DNA from: Certhia americana
Lineage: Eukaryota; Chordata; Aves; Passeriformes; Certhiidae
NCBI GenBank assembly: GCA_018697195.1
Contig: CM031858.1
Span: forward strand, 132,135,241-132,199,240
Length of the DNA: 64,000 nt
Direction: 5' to 3'
Shown here: positions 50,736-62,200 of the stretch, in pieces
How positions within the stretch are numbered: the first letter of the stretch is position 1
How the letters are laid out: each line of letters begins with the position of its first letter
Notes under the pieces: model-generated
The model's input: the letters and a program-made list of their open reading frames with translations, nothing else
Databases searched by the model: none
Told to the model about the DNA's origin: nothing
Translations under genes and position numbers: made by a program

Positions 50736-52984
50736 GTAGGTTTTTCTCTGGTTTGCAACTGGATTTTTAAAAAGTCCATCTGCAGAGTACTGCAGCTCTG
50801 AGCAGGTGTTTGTACCATCTAGAAAAAATTGTAGAGGTAAAGGAAATACATCTTTTTCTGTTGTTTGTATGGTCAGTTTCAAAATACATTTTGACATTAA
50901 TTTAAAAATAGAATGAGTTTTAAAAAGATTAATATTCAGTAAATGCTATTATTCATTATAGTGGTTCTACAACATCTTATATACACAGAGAATTCTCTTA
51001 TGTAATGTATAAGGAGAGCTATGTAAATGATGACAGAAAAATTTTTGAGAAGTAGGGTTTTGAGATTATTTGGTGTTGAACTTTTATTGAATCGTTGATA
51101 TTTTCTTGTGAGTTCACATGGTACACTGTCCTTCACTAAAGCTAATAAAGTATAAAATTTTCTCTGTGCCTAATAACCACTACTCATGTTGTCTTAGGGA
51201 CTGAAGTCCCTAAGATTCAATCCACCTCTGAGTATTTCCATACTTCTTTAGCAAGAATGTTGATCAGTACATCATGAGGGATCCCTCATCTGAACAGGTA
51301 ATCTCTCCTTTCTGTCTGGAATATTAGTGATTAGCAGACATCTCTTGAATTATGTTATTCTTTATTACTGGAACTTGATCCCTCAGTTTGTATTGAAAGC
51401 AAATAACTGTGACAGACTGGTAAGTTTAAATTTCACACTTCTGGGCTGATAAAGAAAAAAAAAAAAAACAAAGGAAAAGATAGGGAAAACTTTTGCCCTA
51501 AGAAAAAATATATATTTCTTATCTTCAAACCTGGAATCTAATCAGACTGACAGCATCTTCAAGATAGTAGGAGTTAATACATGACAAAGCACTAATTCCA
51601 CTGGAATGGCTGTTGGACCAATTGAGGTACCTTCACAAATAAGTGCAAGAGTTAGGGCAAGAATTATTGAGCAAGACACCGTCAACTATTCCAAGAATCT
51701 GGCTAATGGGAGACCTGGAGAAGATTTTCTCCTTCCTTTCATGAGTTTCAGCATTGCACATGAGTCTGGGTGGAAGCGAGGAATGCTCTAGAGCAGCCAA
51801 ACTATTTACATTCCTCTCTCTTCACCCTGTCAAAACCCCAGAAGTTGTTTGTTTGTGCTAATCTAGGCATCACATCACCCCCCATTCTTTTATCACTTCC
51901 CAAGGATAGAGAGAAATAAAGGGCATTGTTTCATTAACATTTGGAAACATGAAAGATGTAGAAAAGAAATGTGGTGTATTTTTCTTTTCCCTGGATACTT
52001 TACAGACACAGGGCCTCTTATGGAGATGAATACTGTAAATTATATATAGAAACATATTCAATAAATTCTTCTTAGAGCACTGTTTTCCCATTGTCAGTGG
52101 AATGGACAGAGTCAAAAGGTTTGAATAGATGCCAAGAATTTAAATTTTGAGTTGGCTTTGTGCAGAAGTGCTGCATTACTTACTAGGACTATAAAAAGGA
52201 ATTTGCTACAAAATTTCAGAAAGCCTTTTGTTGACTTCACCCTGAGATACTTATTTGCTCTCCATTGATAACTTCCTTGCATCATTACTGCCTTGCATCA
52301 TTGAGGTTTCCTGTAATGAATAATGGGGATATTTCTGGCTCAAGGTGGTTGCCTTGTCTGTAGTAACTCATAGAACTACATCTGGATTTACTGTACTGGA
52401 AATATAAATCCTTTGGTTGGTTACTTTTTGTCCAGTTCTTCTTCAGTACTGTGTAGCTCTATGTACCTAAGTGAAGCCACCCCACCTCTAATATATGCAC
52501 ATTTAATCTTACAGTTCTTCTTTAGTCAGCCAAAAGAAACATAATACACTGATTGTATGCTGATGGTTTTATCTTAGTGAATGAAATCAGCAGTCTGCAC
52601 ATAGATTTTCGTACTTCACTCCTGCATATTATTTCATTGCAAGAATCAAAGCGTAATTTAGGTTGAAGACACTTCTGGAAACCATTCCTTTGCTCAAAAG
52701 TCTAATGTCCGAGCTAGATTAGGCTTTAAAGGATGTTGTTCAGTCAAATCTTTTTATACCTCAGAGGAACAACCATATGGATAATTGTCCTTTGCTTTAT
52801 TACCTTGCTTTGGCATATTTTTGTCTTTATATCCATTCAGAATTTTGCTTGATAAAAATTTCAATCATTGCCTCTCAGCATTTCACAATACTTTTCCAAG
52901 GAAAGTCTGAGTTAATCATCTTCATAGCCCTCCTTTAATTAAATAGGAACAGTAATTAGATGCCCACCATCATCCTTACCCTTC

Positions 52985-53690
52985 TCTTTTTCTGTCTGAA
53001 AAAACCTAGCTCTCTTACCCTCTCCTTATAATTCTGTGCTTTAAGATTTCAATCCTCTTGATGATCCCCTGCCCATTCAAGTTTGTCAAACTTTTTCTTC
53101 TGCTGTTGAGCTCAAAGCTAAATACAGTACTCCAGATGTTGACCTGCAAATATCTCATCATCTCACCTCTGATCCAATGGCTGTGCTGCTACTCATGCTT
53201 TCTGGTGAATGCTCAGGCTCCCACACTACAGGGACAGTCTCCTATCACATGCTCAAGTTGTTTGCCACCAGGACTCTTGGGTTCCTTTCTGCAAAGCTAT
53301 TCTGTACAACTGACCTCCAGACAGTTTTTGATTTGGGATTTTTCCATCTCACAGATTCACAGAATCATTTAGGTTGGAGAAAACCTGAGAGATCATCGAG
53401 TCCAAATTTTGACTGATCATCACCTTGTCAGCTAGACCTTGACAAGTGCCATGTCCAGGTCCAGAACTCTGTGTTTATCTTTGTCCTTCATGAGGTTTCT
53501 GTTCAACCATTTCTCCATTTTGGCAATGTCCCTCTGAAAGGCAGCCCCTACCCCTCAATGTATCAACAGCTCCCGCCACCTTGGTGTTATCTTTCTTTGG
53601 ATGTGTTTTGTGTCATTGCCAAGGTCCTTAGTAAAGACATTAAACATGATCAGACCTTGAGGAATGTCTGTTAGTAACTGGAGTTTACCT
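52985..53690 (-). mobile_element. old CR1 LINE, antisense, interrupted by a second CR1
   Basis: Reading the minus strand, two blocks look like consecutive parts of the diverged CR1 ORF2 3' region. One is at about 53467-53690, with the stretch that normally encodes the end of the reverse transcriptase, including a block for VLFN-like and LMKFN-like segments. The other is at about 52985-53340, covering the region just downstream in the element. Many substitutions and small indels indicate age. Between them lies a separate CR1 3' tail (53346-53460). Limits are approximate and the subfamily is not assigned. Confidence 0.7.
53346..53460 (-). mobile_element. short CR1 3' end nested in an older CR1
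   Basis: The block opens with CACAGATTCACAGAATC, the reverse complement of the paired 8-mer tail of CR1. GGTTGGA and the GATCATCGAGTCCAA block follow, typical of the CR1 3' untranslated end. It is about 115 bp long, antisense to VPS13B, and splits the older CR1 sequence on both sides. Confidence 0.75.
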
Positions 53691-55231
53691 ATGCTCTGGA
53701 ACATAGACCATTACTTTCTGGTTTTAGTGGCCCAGTGTGGTTTTTACACACCTCATAGTCCATCCATTCAGTTCACACTTGAGTGTTTGAATAAAAGTCA
53801 GCTGTGGAAAACTAACTAAACTTGGTCAACTTTGCTAATGGCAAAGCATAAGCATATTTTATCTAGTACTCTGTCCTCAGAATCAATCATCTCATCACAG
53901 GAGGCAATCAGATTGGGATAAGGCATGACAATCATCAAAGCAGCAACTCCTTGCTTAAATTTTAAAGGTGTGATTTCCAAATGGACTGTATTTGGTGGTT
54001 TACAGGGCAATGCTGTAAAGATTAGTGTAGACAAAAAAAGCAAAAAGAAGTGATGATTTATGGGTAAAACTTTTTTTTTCCAAGTGTTTTAATATTCTGT
54101 AAAAAGTTTCATGCCAGGCCTCCAGTGTTGTGTTTTTACTTATTATAAGTCTTAGCTTTATACTGTTGTATAAATCTTTGATGTACAGTGGGCCTATTGT
54201 ACTGACTTCTTCATAAGGTATGTCTATTATTGCAAAGAATATTGCTTTGATCTACTTGACAGCTTTAGAGTAAGGACACATATGTGGTGTTTGATAGATC
54301 ACCTGAGGGGCAAAGAATGTTGGTGCCTTTTTGTAATTATTCACTTTTTCAAAATTAATATATGCCAAATTCTTAGAAGAAGAACATATAATACCTACAC
54401 GTGGAGAACAGAAACAGAAGTGCTAGGAAATGAAATCCAAATATAAGAGTGAAGTGCCGTTACTGTCCTGATTTTGTTCAGTAATGTATCTAATATTATA
54501 GGTGAAATATCAGTAGAAGAGCCACATTTCCTCCTTCTTAGAAGAATTTTTAATATTCTGGTGAAAGTATTTCCAGTATAAATGATAACTAGTTTTACTA
54601 CTGATCAGTGATAAAACAGGTGAATTTTCAAGGAGTTCCTTTCTTCATCTGGCAAATCTATTTCCTGGTGTCCATCACTTACCACCTGGAGATTTTTGGC
54701 AAGACTTATTTGTCATAATATCATTTAGAAGCAGAAAACACAAGAACTCGGCTTTGAAAAAGAAATTAAATACAAACCAACACACATCTTGGTCTGTTGC
54801 TGACCATGTAGGAATGTGTGGGTAACATATCTTACTGCAAAGTCAGTGAATGTTACACCCCTCAGCTACTGAGGTCATTACCACCTTTTACTTTCCAACA
54901 AGCTTGAAATTAAGGCTAGACTTTTTAAAAGAAGATGGATGTATACAAAAATAATTTCTTTACATTTGTCCTAGAGATTGTTCCTGTCTAATGACTGTCT
55001 ACACTGGAGGCATTGAATGCAGTTATTTTGTATCTTCCTTGAAAAACAAAAAATATCCTTAGAAATGCTTACTTTTTCTTCACAATATCTCTGTGATGAT
55101 TATGGCTCTGTATGAAGAGAAGATGATTGCTTTTAAAATGGAAGGCAATTTGAAACATCTGAAATATTTTCCATTTAAAGCATTCACTCACTTTCTGTTC
55201 CCTAGGGTATATTTCTCCTTATTCCCTTCAT

Positions 55232-56250
55232 CACAGAATCAGTCACAGAATGGGTAAGGTTGGAAGGAACTATAGTGGATTCTCTGGTCCAACCTTGCTG
55301 CTCAAGCAGGGTTCTCCAGATGGTTCATGAATATATCCAGTGAGGGAGATCCCAAACTCTCTCTGGGCAGCCTGTTCCCCATGCTCAGTCACCCACACAG
55401 TAAAGAATTTCTTCCCCATGTTCAGGTGGAACTTCCTATGCATCACTCTCTGCCCATGGCCTTTTATCGTATTGCTCAGCAGCACCAGGAAAAGCCTGGC
55501 TCCATCCTCTTGAAACCCTCCCTTTAGATACTGATAGACATTGATAAACTCCCATCTCAGTCATCTCCTCTCAAGTCATTCTTAAATAGGCCCAGCTCCT
55601 CAGCCTTTCCTCATAATTGAGGTCCCCCTCATCATCTTAATAGCATTCCATTGGACTCACTCCAGGAGCTCCACATCTCTCATGTACTGAGCAGCCCAGA
55701 ACTGGACATAGCACTCCAAGTGAGGCCTCACCAGAGCCAAGTAGAGGGGCAGGATCACCTCCCTCAGCCTGCTGGCAATGCTCACTCTAACACACCACAG
55801 GGTACCTTGGGCATTTTTAGCCATAAGGGCCATTTCATTGTCCACCAGGACCCCCAGGTCCTGACCCACAGAGCTGCTTCCCAGCAGGTCAGCCCCCATC
55901 CTGTACTGGTACCTGGGTTATTCCTCCCCAGGTGCAGGATCTGCATTCCCCTTCGTTGAGTTTCAGATGGTTCTTCTCTGCCCATCTCCCCAGCCTGCCC
56001 AGGTTCTTCTGAAGGGCTGCACAGCACTCTGGGTTATTGGCTGCTCCTCCCAGCTTTGTGCCATCAGTGAACTTGCTGAGGAGGCCTCTGCCCCTTCACC
56101 TGAGTCAAAGATGAAAAGTTAAACAAGATTGGATTCAATACCAACCCTTGGGAGACACCACTAGTTAAAGGCCTCCAACTAGACCCTGTGCCACTGATCA
56201 CAGTGACCTGTGACCCTCGGACACCTGCCATTCAACCAGTGCTTGCTTTG
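55232..56250 (-). mobile_element. CR1 LINE, about 1 kb, 5'-truncated, antisense
   Basis: Read on the minus strand, this is the last kilobase of a CR1 element. The tail 8-mers and GGTTGGAAGGAAC block lie at 55232-55270, with the 3' untranslated region to about 55480. The C-terminal ORF2 region lies above that. At 55657-55899 an open minus frame still reads QDLGVLVDNEMALMAKNA, SRLREVILPLYLALVRPHLE and VQFWAAQY, characteristic of CR1 ORF2. Stops and frameshifts break it elsewhere, so it is inactive. It is better preserved than the copies at 9490 and 52985. The 5' limit is uncertain by about 100 bp. Confidence 0.93.
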
Positions 56251-59200
56251 CCTCACACCTGCTTGTCAGGTTATGTGGTCTTGTCTGTTTATTTTCTGCT
56301 AGCCCAAATGCATGTTTCCATAGGCTACAAGTTCATAGCTATCCCATATAGTCTAAAATTCAGATAGGTATCTAATATACTAATAAAAATAGCATAAGCT
56401 CTTTCTGGAAAGAATGACCAAACTCATCATCTTTTCCTTCAATCATGCTTATTCTCAAATTTTAATTGCAGTGAAGAATACAGCACTACTCATCAATCAG
56501 TTTTTGAAAAGGCAGAAATATTTTCTCACAGTTAAAACAGAAATGAAAAAATTGTCCCTGTTTTGGATCCCTCTCAGACCTCCCTTGCCCCTGGCTAACA
56601 TTCTTTTATTTTTGCTTAAGCAATGAACAAATCTTCCGAAGTTCTTCGATGTACTTGCTATTATATTTATGTGTGGCTAGCCATTAGAATACAGTAGGTC
56701 CTGTACAAATTCGATGCTTAAGTTATTTTCCCCCACAAAATGAACAAAAAAAAATCTTTTTGTTAAAGTGTGGGAGCAACTGATGAAATATGGACACAGA
56801 TGTGTTGGCAAAACAGTCCCACAAAGAATGATATGAGACTTGAAGTGTCTGGTTGGAATTTTTCTTCATAGTTAATACATATTTCAAGCATAATTTGCAG
56901 TCAGAGCCAGTAGGTAATGGGCACAAGCTGTCATTCACCTGGAAGTGTTGAGAAAAATGGGGGAAACCTGGTGTGGACACATCTTTGTTTTCTTTCAGAA
57001 ATTCCAGGCACGACAGGCTGGCTAATATTTTCTTGCTTTATTTGATACCTGCTTTTAGGTATTTGACCTTTGAGCACTCTTCCTAGGCTACATAAGTACT
57101 AGCTGCAGCAGCGCTTGTCACCTTGGCAGATGATATTCTGCTTCTAGACCTGTCTCATGGCCAATCACTGAGTAAACCCCACCAGCAGGTGTGACATCTG
57201 CCATAGGGCAAACCCCTGTGTTCTGATGAATTGCGGCAACAACCCACCAGCTTCCTGAATAAGTGATATTAATACTAGGGGGCAGCAAAAGTTGTTTCAG
57301 CTTTGGATTTCAACTTCGGCATTTTGTTATTTTACCACAAAAATTGTATTTGGAATCTAACTACTATAAATATAGAATATTTCAAAGTAAACAGCATGTT
57401 ACAGGTATTCATCCCAGTAATGGGCAAGGCTGGGGGAAGTACAGCTCCTATCTGCTCAGATAACCCAAACAAGTTAAGCAAATGCTTGAGTGAGTAATAA
57501 ACAATACACCATTAAAGTGAACTAATTAATAGCTAAGAAGCATCCAAAAGGGAGAAGGCATAAAAGATTCATCTATAGCATCTGATTCCTTCCTAGCCCG
57601 ACTAAATCTTTGTACTGATTTGTCACATTAGACATACTGCATTAATATTTGCAGAAGGTGTGAATAATTCTCTGTTGCTGCAGATGAGGCTTTGAAAAGC
57701 TTTTCTGATAAGTTTTAAAGCCCTGTAATATGTTAGCTCAGGAAGTCTAGAAGAGCATGCTGAAGAAGTATTTCTTTATGCTTTCTTTAATTATGTTTTT
57801 TTTCTCAAAGCATCCAATTATATCTGCTTTTAGTGAACAGGAATCTAAAAAGATCTTTGCCATAAACAAAGAATGTAACAGTTCTACTGAGTCAGAACAA
57901 CCTCATCAACCTGTTGTTGCTATAACTTCACTGTAAGACAAAGAAAATGGTCAGCAGGATATATGTACAACAGTGGTGTTACAATTGCATCACACATAAA
58001 ATTTGAAGGAATAATGGCTAATGGAGTTTATAGCATTTTTCCTTGCGGATGATACAAACTATTGAGTGATGAGCTATTTTATTTCTCTTTAGTCAAGGCT
58101 ATTAATTACTTCTGTAAAAAATGGAAAAAAAATGTTGAAAACAAGCATAAATTTGTTTTCCATTTGTGTTTTGCTAAGAAAATAATAACAGTCAGAAAAC
58201 AGGTAAAACAAGTTCCAGATAATACTACTTAAGAAGCCAGACAGTCAGAGTGTGAAATGGCAGATCCACATGTTGCACAGATGTTGTATTGACTGGATAG
58301 TATTCTTATGGAAAGCTTGTGTAATTGGAAGTGGGTTTAGTATATCAAAACTTTGAGAAGTTGGCATTCACATTTGCCAGTTTCTTTTAAAGAAGCTGTT
58401 TATCTTTCTTATTTTAATTACTGAAATCTAAGGTAATCTAAGGTAGTCAGTGTTAGGGAGCCAAAACAGTCTTGGGTTTTGTATTTTATGTAAATCAGTT
58501 GAATTTAGGTATGTATTGATATCCTAAAATGTGTTGGTACATTAAAAAAAGCTAATGCTGTGTAAAGAACTTCCTGAGGGTTTCGAAACATTTATCATTG
58601 TGCATTTGATGTTTGTTGTAGTGAGTGAAAAAAGAGCAGACTTAGTCTATGGTATTAGTAATGCCCCAGAAACAGTAAGTCTTGAAATGTGAACCAATAA
58701 AATATTTCTCAGAGAATTTTGTTTTTCTTGTAGCTTGCACTATTACTGATCAGGTCTTACGTACCTGCTCAGTTCTGCCCTGTTTTAGAGCTTTGAATTT
58801 TCATTCCAGAGAATAGCAGGTCACGCAGCATGTAGTGCTGTAACTTTGATCTCCTGGGCTATGAGATGCTTTCTGGTGGATCTTCACCATCTTAATTGAA
58901 AAATCACAAATTTATCGCTGCTGGAATTAATACATTCAGTTTATTGATAAAATTGTTAGCAACAATCTCACAGCCTGGGATTTGTGGACTGCATTTTTGC
59001 ATGAATAGTTAGTAACTGTAGCTTCCTTTTTTTAATGATTGTACATTTCAAAGAGTAAGCTATTATAAAACTTCTAACTAGGTACAAAATGTAAAGTTCC
59101 AGATACCAGAAATGAAGTAACAAAGTAAAGAGAAAGTAACAAAATTTGGATTATTTAGATTTGAAATTCTCGAATTCTCAAGCAATTTGACATGGGTTAG

Positions 59201-62200
59201 CTTAAAATTAGGCTTAGTTATTTTCACTGTGTTGGTTTTATGGATTTGGAAACAATGGAATATATCCAAAGAAGTGTTTTCACAGTTGAGAAGGATTGCA
59301 GAAAGCTGTAGACTCTATGCACATACCACAACTAGATCTGTAAAATATCTCTAATTTCTCTAATTTCAGTGTCACTGGAAAGCTCACAAAGTTTTGATTA
59401 GGAAGAATTGCATTTCATGTCAATCTGTGTAATATCCCTAGAATGTGAAAAGGGAAAATTAAGAAGTAGGAGACAAAGGAAAATCTGTTTTGCTGCAAAG
59501 ATGTGACCTTTAGTTTCTCTCATAGAATTACAAGGGAAAAAAAGAATGTTTCAAACTGATTGTTGCAATGAAAATTGCTCTTTAAGGAGATCTTCATGCT
59601 TAGATTCTGCAAATAAAAAATTAAAGTGAAAAAAGTGTTTATAGTCTCTCTTTGACATACATAGTTAGGAAAAGTTTTATCTTACAATGAAGTATCTCTT
59701 CAATAAGCTTTTGGACTTAGTAATTGAGAAAGATCAACAAACATATTAAATAAGATAGATATTAAACTGACTAGGTAAGGAATTCTTAGTATAGTAAAAC
59801 CAGACTTGAAATTACAGATTCAAAGTGTATTACCTTTTTGCTAGGAAGAAACTGATTTTTCCTGCTGATTTTTAATGTCCACAAGCACACAAACTATGTG
59901 GGAAAAAAAATGGAAAGCTGTATTCAACAGCTGTTTAAGCACTTCATGATTCAAGACCAGTTTCTAAAACATTTTCCTTAATGTTTTCTATGACCACTTA
60001 ATTTGAGATGTTCTTGCTTATCAGGATTTCACATAAAATATAGCTGGGGAGGGATTTACCCTATACAATAATCTACAAAGAACTTCATAAATAGCATTCT
60101 TTCAAATATTTCTTCAAGAAAGGATATTTTGTATTGTTAATGAAAGGAAAAATACAAGTATTTTGCTAGAATACTGTGAAGGTGCATATGAATGGTGTTT
60201 AAAGTCTTCCATGCTGAAGTAATTCTAATGGGAAAACATCTCATGGGCTTGTTTTTATTTTCTGGAAAAAATAAATTATAACCGCAAAATAAAAGAGTTA
60301 CAGTGAGATAGGAAAAAAGCAAACCAAAACCTTGAAGCATTGGTTTTCCTCTGTGTTCTCATCAATAGTAGTTAAAGACTACTCTTCTCTTTTGCTATTT
60401 TTCCAAATGTTTTGAAATAGAGCATAATGGGATAGAATAATTTTTACATGAGTTTTAAGTGCTAGTGGGGGTTCAATCTGGTTTTCTTTTTAGCCTATAG
60501 TTGTTGATTATCTGAACCAGACCTTCTTGTGTCTGCTCAATGAATTGCATTTATTGTCTCATACTACTCTTAGTGAAATAATCTAAAAGACATGAGCATT
60601 CTGTCCAATCTCTATATTCTATATCCTGCCTAGCAATATTTTGAAGATAACTTGTGAATTATTTTATTATCATTATCTTCAATATCATTGTGCTTTCTTA
60701 TCCAAGTAAAATAATAATTCAATGGTGCATAAAGTTACTTTAAAACTTCACTGTTTCTGATCATTTAATGTATTGACCAAAATAATCTGAAGTATTCGTT
60801 ACAGAGATAATAAAAAATGTCGCTATTAAAAAGGTTCAAACTTTTCTTTAGATTAGAACACAAACAAGGAATCTTATTGGTTCATTTTCAGGAAAAAAAA
60901 ATTAGAAAACCAGAAACTGTGTAAGAATTGCTCTAGGTTTGCCATAAATAGGAAGTATAGTTGGTTGTTGGCATATATGCAGGAAAAAATCACTAAAGGC
61001 AAGACGGTGGCTCAAAGTCACCCCCAAGAGAAGTGTGAGAGAACACGTGCTTGGACTTTCTCACAGTGTGGCCATTGGATTTGTCACAGTGATGATTTGC
61101 TGCAGCCTCTGACGAGGAGAGGAAAGTTGTAGCATTGGGTCACGCGATGTGAGACTGAGGGCTCTGCGCTCTTTGATCTCGACTAATCTTCTCCTCTGAG
61201 GCATCTAATGCTTGTATACAGAAGAGTTGGATGCTGTGGCAACATTGCCTTTAGACAGCACCAGTTACCAGGATTTCCTCCCTGCAGGGAACATCACCTG
61301 CTAGGTGGTGTGGAAAACTTGTTCCTTGACAGGAATTATAAACACATCAATTCTGTAATTTCCTTCATTTTAAAGCAAAATAAGATTTTTTTTTTCCTTA
61401 AAGAGGAAAACAAGATATATAAAGGGAAGGGATATTAGCAAGTAAAGAATTAATTGAAGGTATAGTCAGCGGGCAGTGAGCAATTCAGATTTGAAATTCT
61501 CTGTCTTCTTTATGAGAAAAATCCTCACTCTTTTTCCCTGGCATTCTCTCACAAGAAACACTTTTTTTCATGCATTTTAACTTATTTTTAGTAGTAAGTA
61601 AAGCTAATACAGTCACCCTGTATGTCAGTCTTCCTCAAACAGTATGTAATATTTCATGCCCTCAGTTAAACTTAAAAGTATAATAGAAGTCTCAATATTA
61701 ATGATTTTTTTAATCTGTTTTGTAAAAAAATCCTGGGAAATGTATGGTGACAAACCAAAACAGGTATTGCCACTGAGGGAAAGCCTTTATTCAGTAGTAG
61801 GCAGTATTCACTGTTCAGTCACTTCTGTGGCTTGTGATGGACCAGCTGATCACCTAGGGATAAATATGCTGCTTAGTTTCAGACTGATTTCCATTAGGAC
61901 AGAATTCCACTTTAGTACTATCCTGTTTTTTAAGCAAGGAAGCGTAATTTTATGAGTGTACTGCTGCTGATTATATTGGCTGCCATCCTAATTTTTCAAT
62001 TTTTCCAGCCATCTATAATCTGTTTTCAGATTCAGGTAATGTATCATCTGAGACTGTCTAGAAGAATGATACATTCCGTTACTCATGGCTGAAATTTTGT
62101 CAGGAAAGAAATATGGCTATTTTTTCACAAATTCATTTGTTTGTTCTGTCAGAAATTCATGGGGTTTTCATACTGATTGAAAAGTGACAAAAATACCTGC

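Noticed and set aside
55327..56027. Several frames of 66-102 codons on both strands
   Set aside because: They are all within the antisense CR1 copy. Only the minus-strand 55657-55899 frame reflects real ancestral coding (CR1 ORF2), and it is broken.
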